From: Lepidostoma basale
Lineage: Eukaryota; Arthropoda; Insecta; Trichoptera; Lepidostomatidae
NCBI GenBank assembly: GCA_022606425.2
Contig: JAHDVF020000515.1
Span: 372,001-436,000, forward strand
Reading direction: 5' to 3'
DNA length: 64,000 bases
Part shown: one piece after another, positions 20,285 through 30,951 of the stretch
Layout: each line of letters opens with the position of its first letter
Position numbering within the stretch: the stretch's first letter is position 1
The notes under the pieces: model-generated
Database searches by the model: none
Seen by the model: the letters and a program-made list of their open reading frames with translations, nothing else
What the model was told of the DNA's origin: nothing
Made by a program: the position numbers and the translations under genes

Positions 20285-20822
20285 TAGTATAAAAATGTTG
20301 GCAAAAAAATATGTTTTTTTTACATATTAAAATATTGACAAAAGAATTTAATGGGTTTTCTGATATATTTGGAAATGTGGAAATGTATTTCTGACATTTA
20401 AAAATATTGACAAATAAAGAGTAGTTATGACAAAAAAAAAGGAAAAGGGTTTTTCTGACATTAAAATCCTGACATCAAAGTAATGACATAAAAATTTGCC
20501 AGATTTCTGATTTGTTTTTTTTTTATGTTATTGTATTATTATACCTTTGTGAATCTCTCCTTACCATGTCCTGTTGTCTTCCTTTACTTAATTTGTTTTT
20601 TTTTCATCGTCTCATACTATTGTCTTATTTTACATGATTTGTGTATGTCTTCTTTGTCTTGCTATTGACTATTGCTTTGCTTTACTTCATTTATATGTTT
20701 CTTTAACTTACAATAATGTCTTGTTTTGCCTGACGGTTGTTTAAACTGAGGCGTGGTACATGACAGTTGCACCGCTAGTGTTATGAACTCGGTGTGCACA
20801 TTTAACTGAGGTGTTTAATTTG

Positions 20823-21147
20823 GACAGACTCAGAAATGAGGACATAAGAGTCAGGACAAAGGTTTCCGATGTTGTCAAGATGGCCGCAACCCTCAAGTGG
20901 CGATGGGCGGGACATGTCGCTCGCGATCCAGAAGAAAAGTGGACAAGGCGACTGCTGTGCTGGTGGCCAAGGACGGCAAAGCGTGGAGTTAGGCGCCCAC
21001 AGTTGCGTTGGCGCGACGATATCCGGAGAAGTGCGGGAAGTGCCTGGATGCGGATAGCTCAGAATAGAAGAGAATGGAAAATGCGAGAGGAGGCCTACGT
21101 CCAGGAGTGGACGGTCAATACGGGCTGAAGAAGAAGAAGAAGAAGAA
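20823..21147 (+). mobile_element. RTE/BovB-like LINE family C1, 5'-truncated insertion with 10-bp TSD
   Basis: The plus strand encodes DRLRNEDIRVRTKVSDVVKM, TLKWRWAGHVARDPEEKWTR, GVRRPQLRWRDDIRRSAGSA and EEAYVQEWTVNTG, ending in (GAA)n. GTTTAATTTG is duplicated at 20813-20822 and 21148-21157. It closely resembles 14270-14861. Confidence 0.85.
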
Positions 21148-21159
21148 GTTTAATTTGAT

Positions 21160-21600
21160 TTAGAAACTAACTAACTAACTAACCACCACGCCGTCTGTCC
21201 GAAGGGGTAGGCAGAAAGAATGGATTTCCACACTTTTCTTTCCCGACATATTTCTCTCGCTTCCTCAACATTCATACATCGTGTCATGCACGCGCGTCGA
21301 TTTCTAGTGACTCCTCACATGGCCGACATTCAATATTTGATTTATTTGATCTCGACACGTTTTCCTCGGTCTTCCTCTATTTCTGGTTCCATTTATCATT
21401 CTTTCTTCATTCATTCTTTCCATATGTCCAAACCATCTTAATGATCCTTTCATTATTTTGTTCATAACACCATCATTCGCACCGCATTCACTTCTTATAT
21501 TTTCATTCAACACTATCATACACAGAGTAAACCACACATTCGTCTAAGAGATCTCATTTCATTTATCCTTATTTCATCCTTATTTATCTACTTTCATCCT
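21160..21600 (-). mobile_element. LINE family B copy, internally deleted
   Basis: It starts on plus with (AACT)n and ACGCCGTCTGTCCGAAGGGG. The minus strand then encodes NGTRNRGRPRKTCRDQINQI and ECGANDGVMNKIMKGSLRWF. The VYVNDV segment is missing. Confidence 0.75.
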
Positions 21601-21941
21601 GATTTAGTATATGTAATATTTTAATTACCTATTTATATTATAAATAGATGCTTTGTTTGCGAACCAACAATAAATAAATAAATATCTAAATACAAATATA
21701 TGGACAGATATAGGGAAAGGGTCTTGAAGTGGATATGTAGGATAGAAGATATATAATAAAACAGCGAGATGGTTTGGTCATGTTGAATATATTCCATTAC
21801 CGATGACATGTTAATAAATATGCATGAAGTAAATATAAATGAGTGAAATACAAAAGTATTTATAACAGTAGCTTTAAATTTTTTTTTTAATTTTTTACAA
21901 AGCCACTTCGAAAGCCCCACTAAATAACATCATATCTACAT

Positions 21942-22112
21942 TTCATACGAGGCAGACCTAGAGCCACCTGGAGAAGAGCCCTGCAGGACGAGGTTAAAAC
22001 AGCAGTCACTTGGGATGATGTTAGGCATCAGGCATGCGATAGAGTCGGGTGGAGAAGGTTCTTGAGGCCCTATGCACCACGGAGGTGTGACAGGACAAAA
22101 AGAAGAAGATAT
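21942..22112 (+). mobile_element. LINE family D, terminal fragment
   Basis: It carries CGAGGCAGACCTAGAGCCAC, GGGATGATGTTAGGCATCAG and ATGCACCACGGAGGTGTGAC, then AAAAAGAAGAAG. It is a 5'-truncated 3' end of family D. Confidence 0.7.
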
Positions 22113-22134
22113 TATGATATTTAAGTGGTAAATT

Positions 22135-22425
22135 GTTTTACCTACCGGCCGCCAGAACCAATCTGCCTCTGGTGACACCAGTGGGAAGAGCAATTAATCT
22201 GTTGAACGCAGTCTCCTCGGAGATCAACGTCTTTCATGTTAGTGAAAGTACGTTCAGGGGGCAAATACTATTGACTTTAGAAAGTATCTTGTCTTCCTAA
22301 TGTCGAACCATCTCTGATGCGTTCCTGGTACTTTGTTGTATTTTTATAATATTTTACCCGTACTTAATAGATGCCTTAAACATGTTCCTGTTTGTAATGT
22401 CTATTGAGTTAATAAACTGATTAAT
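22135..22425 (+). mobile_element. LINE family I, 3' end
   Basis: It carries TACCTACCGGCCGCCAGAAC, TGACACCAGTGGGAAGAGCA and GTGAAAGTACGTTCAGGGGG. It ends AATAAACTGATTAATTAAT, a decayed tail. Confidence 0.65.
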
Positions 22426-22782
22426 TAATAAATTAAAAGCAAGAATCATTACTGTTTTCTTTACATAATAAAGATGTCTCTACTCGATAGACAGACATTT
22501 GTGATATTCATATTTCATTACATTTGTTATAACATTTAAAATATATTGTTTTGTACAAAATGTGGATATGAATGTTATAAGGGCTTTTGAAATATTTATA
22601 AATAACAACACACATACATACAACCACAGGACTTATGTTTTAAAGATGTACTAGGGAATGTATTGTATATACAAAGTTCTTTGAACAGTTCATAAAATTG
22701 AATAGATTATTATTTCATTCAAATATAATTAATACGAATGAAAACATCTGTTTTATAGAAGTTTTATTATAATTTATCGGAA

Positions 22783-23347
22783 TGACCTTTTCCAAAACAC
22801 CCAAAACATGTAACCTGGTTATAGAAAATCAACCCATAGAACAGGTCAGGACCTTAAAGTATCTAGGCATAGACCTGGTGGGAGGAGCTGATCTGCGGGA
22901 AGAAATACAAGCCCAAGTAAACAAGGCAGCTGCAATCTCTGGTGCTCTAAAATCCGCAATATGGAAAAACAAAGACATGGCCATTAAGAGTAAGATGAGA
23001 ATCTATAAAGCACGTGTAAGACCAATAATAACATATGGCGTCGAAGCAAGGGCAGACACAGTAAGGACCAAACAAGTTTCGAGAACTTCCGAGATCAAGA
23101 CACTTGAGGACGATAGCAGGCAAGACACTGAGAGATCGCGTGAGGAACACCAGAATAAGAGAGATATGTGAGGTTGAGAATATTATAAGATGGAGCAGAC
23201 AACGAAAAAGAGAGTGGTAGTGGTAACATGACCAAAGAATGGATACCACCAGACTCCCCTATATTACATTACATAATCAGCCTCATGGGACTCGTTCTCG
23301 TGGAGATCTCCTAAGAGATGGAAGGACAGCTGGGAGTCTACCTCACA
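22783..23347 (+). mobile_element. LINE family A copy
   Basis: The plus strand encodes FSKTPKTCNLVIENQPIEQV, YLGIDLVGGADLREEIQAQV, KSKMRIYKARVRPIITYGVE and ARADTVRTKQ. A frameshift at about 23105 follows, then the R..EHQNKRDM shadow frame. The 3' part runs to the TACCTCACAGG end without a (GAA)n tail. Confidence 0.75.
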
Positions 23348-23599
23348 GGATACTGGAAAGAGCTCTTTACTCTAAAGAAAGAATGACCTCTTCCGGTTGA
23401 TAGTCAACATCGATGGACCTGATGAGTAGAATAAAATAGTCGCTATTTCACTTTTACAGACTGTTTTCGAAAACATGTATAGAAGTTGTTAATAGGGTTA
23501 ATTTTTTAAATTACAATTGTTATTATTTATATTTTATATGACAAAAACTTTGCGTGAAATATTAATTTATGTAACAATTTTTTAAATAAATAAAGTTTT

Positions 23600-23710
23600 T
23601 TTTTCGAGAAGTTGATATTTTTTTATTATTTTATGGAGATGCATATTTCACCTTACTGGGACATTATTTTATTGGATAATGCCTATGTGTGGCAAAACAT
23701 GAACTTCCCA
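23600..23710. repeat. Hammerhead-like inverted pair, diverged
   Basis: On plus, GGATAATGCCTATGTGTGGC then AAAACATGAAC lies opposite a minus-strand GTCCCAGTAAGGTGAAATAT motif (about 23635-23665). The two GAAA/AAAAC-bearing blocks face each other as in the other foldbacks. It is strongly decayed. Confidence 0.4.
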
Positions 23711-23826
23711 AAAACATTATAAAAAAATTAATGAATGCTTTTGCATCTTTTGTAAATGTTATTCTATCAATATTTGATTTTAAAAAAGCGCTGTGTATGT
23801 TAATCGCTCCATTGGTAAGATTCAAC

Positions 23827-23915
23827 ATGATTAATCATGTCACCTCACATGTGCCACACGACCGCAGTGACAAAGTTCTGTTGTCACGTCAGAGGTGACT
23901 TACGTCCATTAAGGG
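23827..23915 (+). mobile_element. TTAA element right end (piggyBac-like)
   Basis: It ends GAGGTGACTTACGTCCATTA then AGGG, followed by TTAA (23916-23919). It contains GTCACCTC...GAGGTGAC as an internal inverted repeat. The same 90-bp end is at 41645-41734. I could not find the left end. Confidence 0.5.
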
Positions 23916-24069
23916 TTAAAAAAAAAACAACTGCAAAGGAGATCCTCTCATCCTTATTCTATCAGTTCCATGCTTCGCTTCAATATATAATGTTGGGAAC
24001 CAGAACTCCATTGTGAACGGATATTTTCTCTTTCATTAAAATATTTTTTGTTTCCAATAACTATTTTAA

Positions 24070-24588
24070 CCTTTCCCTTACGGTGCTATAATAAAAATGC
24101 GCGTTCCGGTGTTGGGTAGTCAGTACCCGATCAAAAATTAGCGATTTTAAATCAGAAAAATAAGAACATTCATAAAATAATTATAATTGAAATCATAAAT
24201 TATAATAATTGAGATTTGTTTGCTGAAAACATTTAAAAAAAACATCTGGCAACGCTCACGGGACGGGCATAGGTCCACTCTAGTTGCAAGCCCGAGAGCT
24301 ACTGCCGGCGGTAGTGAGAACATTGAGCTCCTCGCGCTTCCACAGTGAAGTATGCAAGAGTAAGATGTGAATATAGTGTCGCGCACTTACAGCGCTGTTT
24401 ATACGCAAATTTGTTTCCGATGTTCACAAAATACCTCCGATGTACCCGATAAATTCTGATTATTTTTAAATCAATGCGTAAATATTTTATGGAGGAATAC
24501 CTAAAATCTTAACCTTGTATTTATTATAGAGCTATTGATGGTTATTAGAAACAACGTGTAGAAGATACCCATCATAGGGAAGGGAGGG
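24070..24588. mobile_element. TTAA-flanked piggyBac-like non-autonomous element, 519 bp
   Basis: It is flanked by TTAA at 24066-24069 and 24589-24592. The ends open CCTTTCCCTTACGG and, on minus, CCCTCCCTTCCCTA. The internal 24245-24340 part is GC-rich. There is no transposase. The classification rests on the TTAA target and C-rich ends only. Confidence 0.5.
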
Positions 24589-24592
24589 TTAA

Positions 24593-25140
24593 AAGCTACA
24601 TATTTTTTTAACTAAATTAATATTTCACGCAAGATTCATAAAACTTTTTAAACATATGGTATTAAATCCATTTTAATTACATCTAAAAATGACATGGTGT
24701 GATTGTATGTATGCAGCTAGAATTTTGGAATAATTATTAAGTCTTTAGAGTCATTATATTATATAATTTTTCATTTGTCAATATCAAAAAATAATTTCAA
24801 CAACTTTGATAACGTCTCACTATATATAGATTCATAATTTACGCGTAGAACAGTGGTGTATATATATTCTTACAGTCGCGACATTATCCCCTGAAAGAGG
24901 GTAAGCGGAGATGAAGGAAGCGTATTATATTTTGCAATCAGATCAGAATAAGGCGATAAAAATTAGAATAAGCTTAGATCAAACGCACTGAAAAAATTTC
25001 ACATACAAAATGCTTATACGAAACTTTTAAAAATGCTTACAAAACCAAAAAATAAAAAACAATGCGATAAAATTTTCATTTTATTAAATGTTGCCAATTG
25101 TAAATAAAAAATCTTGTAATTTTTCTAACTGTTTAATTTG
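24593..25140. other. Unassigned AT-rich stretch
   Basis: No ORF, terminal repeat or known motif was found. Short A/T runs dominate. Confidence 0.4.
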
Positions 25141-25144
25141 GAAC

Positions 25145-25400
25145 ACTGTTATAATATCACTATTCATTTATTTAATTTTTCTATGAAATTGTCACAACAG
25201 CTGTTTTGCCAACCGATGTCGGCATTGTCTGTTGTGTAACAAACAACTCAAAAGATGATTGCTTACAACACCTGGTGATGCCAACATTGGTTGGCAAAAC
25301 AGCTGTCACGACAACTGCATAGAAATAAATAAAATGTGGTATTATATAAGTGTTCAAAATTATATAGTTAATAATTTTGAAGTATCATAGTGTTTCTGCC
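25145..25400. repeat. Foldback with decayed hammerhead-like cores
   Basis: The core arms 25195-25235 and 25268-25316 are inverted copies built on AACAGCTGTTTTGCCAACC. On plus, CUGGUGA (25272-25278) is followed by GCCAAC-GUUGGC (stem II), AAAAC, and CAGCTG-UC. A6 and G12 of the hammerhead core are changed, so activity is unlikely. Flanking AT-rich sequence also pairs weakly. Confidence 0.6.
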
Positions 25401-25477
25401 AAAGCAAGGATTATATAATTATTTCTTTATAAACTCCTGGAATTCCGTAATAAAACGATTATAAAAGTTTAACCACA

Positions 25478-25735
25478 TCACGAATGAGGAGGTTCTTCAA
25501 AGAATCGAAGGAGGAAGGCACCTGCTCAGGACCTTGTCCGAAAGGCGTGCAAGATGGATCGGCCATGTAATACGTCAAGAAGGTCTCTTGCATGCCATAA
25601 TGGAGGGTATGACCGAGGGGACAAACTCTAGGGGACGCCCACGCCGAGAGTACCTGTTGGTGGACGTGCGCTGCTCATCATATGCAGATTTCAAAAGAGC
25701 CGCAAAAGGATTGAAACATTCTAACTAACTAAAAA
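25478..25735 (+). mobile_element. LINE family F, 3' end
   Basis: The plus strand encodes ITNEEVLQRIEGGRHLLRTL, SERRARWIGHVIRQEGLLHA, SRGRPRREYLLVDVRCSSYA and DFKRAAKGLKHSN before a stop. It is followed by A-rich sequence and GAAGAAGAAG. The same family is on minus at 16545-17227. Confidence 0.75.
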
Positions 25736-25829
25736 TTTAAAAAAAGAACGAAGAAGAAGTAAGTAAGATCGGTTAGAAAGTAAAATAAAACAAATGTTCA
25801 AGTTGTGTTTTAATTTTACTATGAAATAT

Positions 25830-26245
25830 GAAAAAAATGAGTTTTCAGCTAAGATCTGAAATCTGTCAAATCATATATGCATCTAAGGTATGAAGGGAGA
25901 TTTTTTTAAGCTGATAGGCCGGCTACCGCAAAGGCTTGATCCCTGAAATTTGTACTAGGGAAACACTTCGGCTCAACTAATCTTCCTATTGCAGAGGAGT
26001 TCGCCGAGCGAAGTGTGGATTTCATTAAATTTAGGCTGTCCGTTATACAGAATTTGGATATATAACTTGGTGCCATTCCATGTAGCGCTTTGAAGACTGT
26101 CCAGCAGAGTTTATACTGGATTCTTTCTGGACTTTTAAGCCAGTGAAGTTCTTTGAGATGTTGTGTTATATGGGACTTTTTTGGAATACCTTTAACGAGT
26201 TTTGCTGCTGCATTGAACGCAGATTGAAGTTTGCTTATTAAAAAA
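25830..26245 (-). mobile_element. L2/CR1-like LINE, 3' end
   Basis: The minus strand encodes, with breaks, KSHITQHLKELHWLKSPERI, YKLCWTVFKALHGMAPSYIS, STLRSANSSAIGRL and NFRDQAFAVAGLSA. This matches the better copy at 48080-48640. It represents the RT C-terminal end of an L2/CR1-type element. Confidence 0.75.
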
Positions 26246-26924
26246 ACAAGATTTTTTATTTAAAATTAGTTTAGCAAGCTTCTGCCATGAAATAAATGTG
26301 TATATTAACTATTTGACAAATGTTATATTTTTAAATCAGCATATTTTTATGAAGGATACATTTTAGAGGATAGAATGTAAAAAATGACAATATATTTTGT
26401 ATTGTTATATAGATTGATAAATATTCCAATTCACAAATACCAAAGTAGGCAACAATTACACTGTGCATTAAAAAAAACACACAATTTAACTACGATAACA
26501 TTCATAATTTTTAATATTAACATCAGAATAAAATATCAAACATTGACGACAATATTTAAAAAAAAAAATGGAGTGCGAGTCAAAGTATTTCTAACCCAAT
26601 AAATTACTACTGATATTTAGTTAAAATTCAAAATTAACTTTTTATAATGATGAACCTGTAAGGTGTCTAGGATTGAACACACTTTCTCGACACACTAGAT
26701 TAGTAGTCAAGCATTTTTCAGCTAGACCGCTGGGTCATCAGAATAATTTAAATAAATCCAGTTTTCTGATCATAAATCTCCATATAAAATATCAAATATA
26801 GAAAGAAAACATGAATTCTAAAGATTTTACAATATTTAAAAAAATGACATGACCTTGCTAGGAAATGATTACATTTGAAAAGCATTTAAAGTCATTAGAT
26901 TGATCTTTTTTTTTTTTTTAATCG

Positions 26925-27155
26925 CTCTTTACATCATGACAGCAAGAGCCAAACCGATGTAAAGGGTATTATAGCTATCTTAGTGATTCTTGCGACATGT
27001 GATGGTAGCTAATCTATCGCCATTTTATTGTCACGTCAATTCTACATCAGACCAAAGACAGTGTGACAATCACACTGCCCTCGCGGGGAATCGAACCCGG
27101 AACCTTCGGGGTGGCAATCAATGCACTCACCACTTACCCTATCACATGTCGTCGT
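26925..27155 (-). mobile_element. tRNA-derived SINE, near full length
   Basis: On minus it carries the A-box-like GAGTGGTAAGTG region, the B box GGTTCGATTCC-type (plus: GGGAATCGAACCC), the body GTGTGATTGTCACACTGTC and CACGTGACAATAAAATGGCG-like blocks, and a T-rich end (plus 26908-26921). A second truncated head (GTCGTCGTGGCCAAGTGGTA) starts immediately at 27149 on plus. Confidence 0.8.
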
Positions 27156-27574
27156 GGCCAAGTGGTAAGTGCAATGACATCATCATGGAAGCGAGATCTC
27201 TTAGAAGAATGAGTGGTAAATCTGTAAAACTTGGCGGTACACATTGTTACATAAAAGTGTTTTTTTAGAGGTATACAAATTCTAAATGAAAAAAAACACA
27301 TTAAAATAATGTATAAGTCTATGATATTGGCTTTATTTAATAGATAATTGTATGCCATTATTGTTTAACTATGATTTCGGGCGTATGGGCGCCACGGCTA
27401 ATTCGAATAAGCGCAATCGTGAAGTCCAATTTTCGACACCTTTATTGAGCAACTGGGTGAAATGGCAAAGCATACCGACTACAAATCAACTGTCAACTGT
27501 CAAATTGACAGTCTGTAGAAACAATGTTACCAGTTTAAAAACCAAACCTCTAAAAAAAACACCCTTTACAAGGA

Positions 27575-27775
27575 GGGTAATGGAAGCGGACCAGAGACCC
27601 AGGGGATGTGGTAGGCCCAAGCTGACATAGATAGAACTTATTCAAATGACTCTCAAAAGAAATCGGATCACACCAGATTCCACCCAAGCAAACAGTACTG
27701 GAGACGCAATATAAGAAGAGCCGACCCCAAGTAAATGGGATAAGGTTAGGAAGAAGAAGATATTTTAATATATTT
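27575..27775 (+). mobile_element. LINE fragment family P
   Basis: The plus strand encodes MEADQRPRGCGRPKLT, a stop, then IQMTLKRNRITPDSTQANS and EEPTPSKWDKVRKKK. The RGRPKLTW-type end of a non-LTR RT followed by GAAGAAGAAG is recognisable. It is broken. Confidence 0.55.
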
Positions 27776-27794
27776 TTATAAACACTGTCAAGAC

Positions 27795-28130
27795 ACAGAG
27801 CATGCTCAGGACAACCGAGATGAAAACACTCCGCGCTATAGCTGGCAAAATCCTACGTGATCGAGTTAGGAATACAGCAATCCGAGAAATCTGCGAGGTC
27901 GAAGATGTGGTCAGATGGGGACGTCAAAGACGGCGATACTGGCATCAACATGTAGAAAGAATGAGCTCAAATAGAATACCATACATAGCTCTCCATGGAA
28001 CACCAAACGGACAACGCCGACCAGGAAGACCCCCGAAACGGTGGAGAGAAAGCTGGAGTTCAGCGTCTCAAGAGAACCCGCCTGAAATAACAGACTCCTG
28101 AGTCTACCAAAAGTGAAGAAGAAGAAGAAT
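27795..28130 (+). mobile_element. LINE family A' copy with an intact terminal frame
   Basis: The plus strand encodes MLRTTEMKTLRAIAGKILRD, RVRNTAIREICEVEDVVRWG, RYWHQHVERMSSNRIPYIAL and RPGRPPKRWRESWSSASQEN before a stop, then GAAGAAGAAGAA. The 100-codon end is unbroken. It is nearly the same as 44398-44665. Confidence 0.75.
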
Positions 28131-28389
28131 TTTTATAAATTTATAATATTGTAGTCAACGTTTGAAATCCATTCTGATGCATCTGATAACAAATTTGATT
28201 TATTTTATTAACAGGAATAGAATAGAGATTATATCAAATGTATAGATTGGTATTATATTAATAAGCAATTTTCTATGTAAACAGGTATTTATTAATTAAA
28301 TTATTTATTTAAAAAAAAACATTATATACCAACTTGACCGTGCGATTTAAAAGTAGCCATTTTATCTGAAATTAACCAAATAATAAAAA

Positions 28390-29165
28390 TGGTATTTGAT
28401 AATATATAAAATAGAAAGCATAGAGAACGTGGTATTTTCTACATAGACATTATGACATTTTATAAATACCATAATTGTTATGGTATTTTCGAGATAGAAT
28501 TTATGGTATTGCCTACATATAAAACGTGGTATTCTCCCCCATAGAAGGCTTGGTATATATTCTATACAGAAAACATAGTATTTTTGACATCGTAGATATT
28601 TTAAAAAATCAAAATAAAAAAAGTTATTTATTGATTAATATATTACAGAAATTATTTTTCGATAGTAACATTAAGACACATGAAATTTTCAATGGGTTAA
28701 AATATATTTGGTTATCTTAAATTAGGGAATAAATAAAACAATGTTATTGGTGAAATTTAAAGAGAAAAAAAAACTAAAATCTAGATAATTGTATAAAAAT
28801 TTCAGTACAGACTAATTTTTAATGAAATTTCACAAATTAGAAATTAATTAATAAAACATTAGGTATATATAAATACGTACAAATATTAAGAAAAATACAT
28901 TTGGCAGTAAAAAAAATGTGTATTATACTCAAGTAAAATTTTACTAAATCCGTATTATGAAATCTTGGTATTTTTTAACATATAAATTATGGTATTTTCC
29001 ACATAGAAATCTTGGTATTTTTGACATAAAAATTTGGTATTTTCTAGAAAACTTGGTATTTTTGACATAAATATTTTTTTTCTACATAGAAAACTTGGTA
29101 ATTTCTACATGGAAATTTTGGTATTTTTTGACGTAAACATTTGACATTTTCTACATAGAAAAACT
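28390..29165 (+). repeat. Degenerate minisatellite, CTTGGTATTTTCTACATAGA units
   Basis: Irregular units of about 20-35 bp of the type TTGGTATTTTCTACATAGAA and TGGTATTTTTGACATAAA recur, clearest from 28395 to 28590 and from 28965 to 29160. They are separated by unrelated AT-rich DNA. No coding is seen. Confidence 0.6.
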
Positions 29166-30292
29166 ATATTTGTTATTTTTTTATATAAGACATCACATAC
29201 ATAATTATAAAAATATGTTTAAACAATACTCAAAATAAATTTTAGACTGTAGAATTAGAGCAGTACTGTCAAATAAAAAAATATAATAATTAAATATAAT
29301 ATCGGAATTAATAATATTTTACTTGAGGACATTGTAAAAAAAATGTAATTAGCATATAATATTATCATAAAAAAATGACTAATACATATATATATTTATT
29401 TATAAAATTTTAATTAACGTTTGGCGAGTATAATTTTAATATAAAAAAATTACGTAACCTCAAAAAAAAAACTCATTTGAATCAAATCTGGAAACATTAG
29501 AATTTTTTCTACTATCCCGAAACTAATCAATAAAATGTCTTTAACTATGAAAAAAACAATCCAACTCGCGCTAATACGAACGAGGAAGAATGCAATTATA
29601 TCACTGGTATTATGAAACAAGTTTCCATCTGCACTGCTTACCCTCTCCACAATTTATAAACATGAATCGTAAGAACGTATAATTTTTTTTTTTTATTATA
29701 TACAAATCCGTTAAAATTTTGTATTGAAAAACTCAGTCCATCTGTGATTAGATTTTATAAAAAAAATATTTAAAAAAAAATCAATTTAATCAAATAAAGT
29801 TTTTTTACACCGTGACTTCATTTGCAGTAACATTTTTTTTTAATTGCTCTTGAACTGCAGTTGGCTATATTTACAGCTCAGACAGATAGTCCCGATTCAT
29901 CGTAATATTACGTACAATTTAGTTGTAAGGAACTAAAGCAGAGATTCCCAAACTTGTTTGTCCCATAGACCCCTTGCCGATTTCTTCTATTTTGTGTAGA
30001 CCTGAATTACAACTAAATAGTACGCACGCTTAATAGTAAACTGACCGATTATGGTTTAGGTCATAATTGAGTTAACATTAGACAGAGGCTTGTGTTAATG
30101 CTATCCATCTATTTTTCGCAATGTCAACGCTATCCATTCGTAGTACGATAATCGTTGACAATGTTAACGCTATCCATTCGTACGTGTTTTTCGACTGTTT
30201 TTGTTAAAACGCCGACTCATGTCAGATTGAGCAAAACTTGCTTTTATTAGTTACGCCAGTGTTCTATTAAGCGTGCGATGTTATAAAGGATT
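29166..30292. other. AT-rich intergenic DNA downstream of the DLGAP gene
   Basis: No credible ORF was found. CGCTATCCATTCGTA recurs at 30129 and 30168. Otherwise I see nothing. Confidence 0.4.
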
Positions 30293-30298
30293 TTTATT
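30293..30298 (-). promoter_or_regulatory. Candidate polyadenylation signal of the DLGAP gene
   Basis: TTTATT on plus is AATAAA on minus, about 236 nt after the stop codon at 30534. A second AATAAA is at 30243-30248. The assignment is positional only. Confidence 0.35.
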
Positions 30299-30533
30299 AA
30301 TTCTTTTTTTTTTTTCATTATATTAAATGTCAAATAATATCTGTAAAGTACTTTTTACGTTTTAAAATGTTGTCAATACGAAAAGCATGTATGAAAAGAA
30401 TCACAAATGGACTTAAAAAGAATACTAACCGATAATTGAAAATTTAACAAGTATGAAAGAAGGGAACGTTTCTTACGTAAATTTCAAAACAACGATGACG
30501 AATATCGAAAGTCCTCACAAGCGGGTATCCACA

Positions 30534-30743
30534 TCAGCTGCTGGACTTGGCGGGTGCGAAGATCTGGACCTCGTCCTCCTCCTGCTGGTTCTTCTTGGCC
30601 CTCACGCTGGCCAGGAGCTTGCGCTGCTCCTCGCGCTTCTTGGCCCGCGCGGGGTCTATGGACGGTTTCGCCGCGGCCGGAATCTTCTTCGGCCTGGTCT
30701 GCTTCGGCTTGGGCGCATCAGCGGGCTTCGATTCAGCAGGAAC
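30534..30743 (-). CDS. Dlgap: DLGAP/SAPAP homolog, last coding exon
   Basis: The acceptor is TTATGTTCTAG and the exon opens in phase 0 with VPAESKPADAPKPKQTRPKK. It ends KREEQRKLLASVRAKKNQQ, EEDEVQIFAPAKSSS and TGA. The basic, Pro/Lys-rich linker and the ARKR-LLA-(K/R)-A-K helix followed by an acidic V-x-I-(F/Y)-x-P terminus correspond to the end of the GKAP domain family, scaffold proteins of postsynaptic and cell-division assemblies. Vertebrate members end in a PDZ-binding TRL. This protein ends in Ser, so that ligand is absent. The exon is 210 nt, 69 codons plus stop. It is GC-rich against its surroundings, as expected for conserved coding DNA. The preceding exon also ends in phase 0. Confidence 0.88.
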   Translation of the reverse strand, partial: VPAESKPADAPKPKQTRPKKIPAAAKPSIDPARAKKREEQRKLLASVRAKKNQQEEDEVQIFAPAKSSS

Positions 30744-30951
30744 CTAGAACATAATGTATCAATGTTTCACATTTATGCAGCTATTAATGAATAAAGAAAG
30801 AATGGTATAAAAAAATGTATATGTAAATGACAAACGGAATAGAGGAATACCGAGGTAAACGTGACACCATCAAATCAATCAAATATTAAATTAGAACAAC
30901 TTGTTGATAACTTGTTAAAATTTTAATTTATTTAAATAATTTAGGTAAATT

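Larger units (their letters stand above)
18245..20530 (+). repeat. Diverged tandem array (about 45-60 bp units) interrupted by mariner
   Basis: Units of the type TTTTCTGACATATTAAAATA then TTGACAAAAAATGGGAATGG recur, loosely from 18245, clearly from 18820 to 19027, and again from 20287 to 20500. Unit length varies and identity is low. The mariner at 19030-20284 sits inside one unit at GACATAT|TA. Confidence 0.7.
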
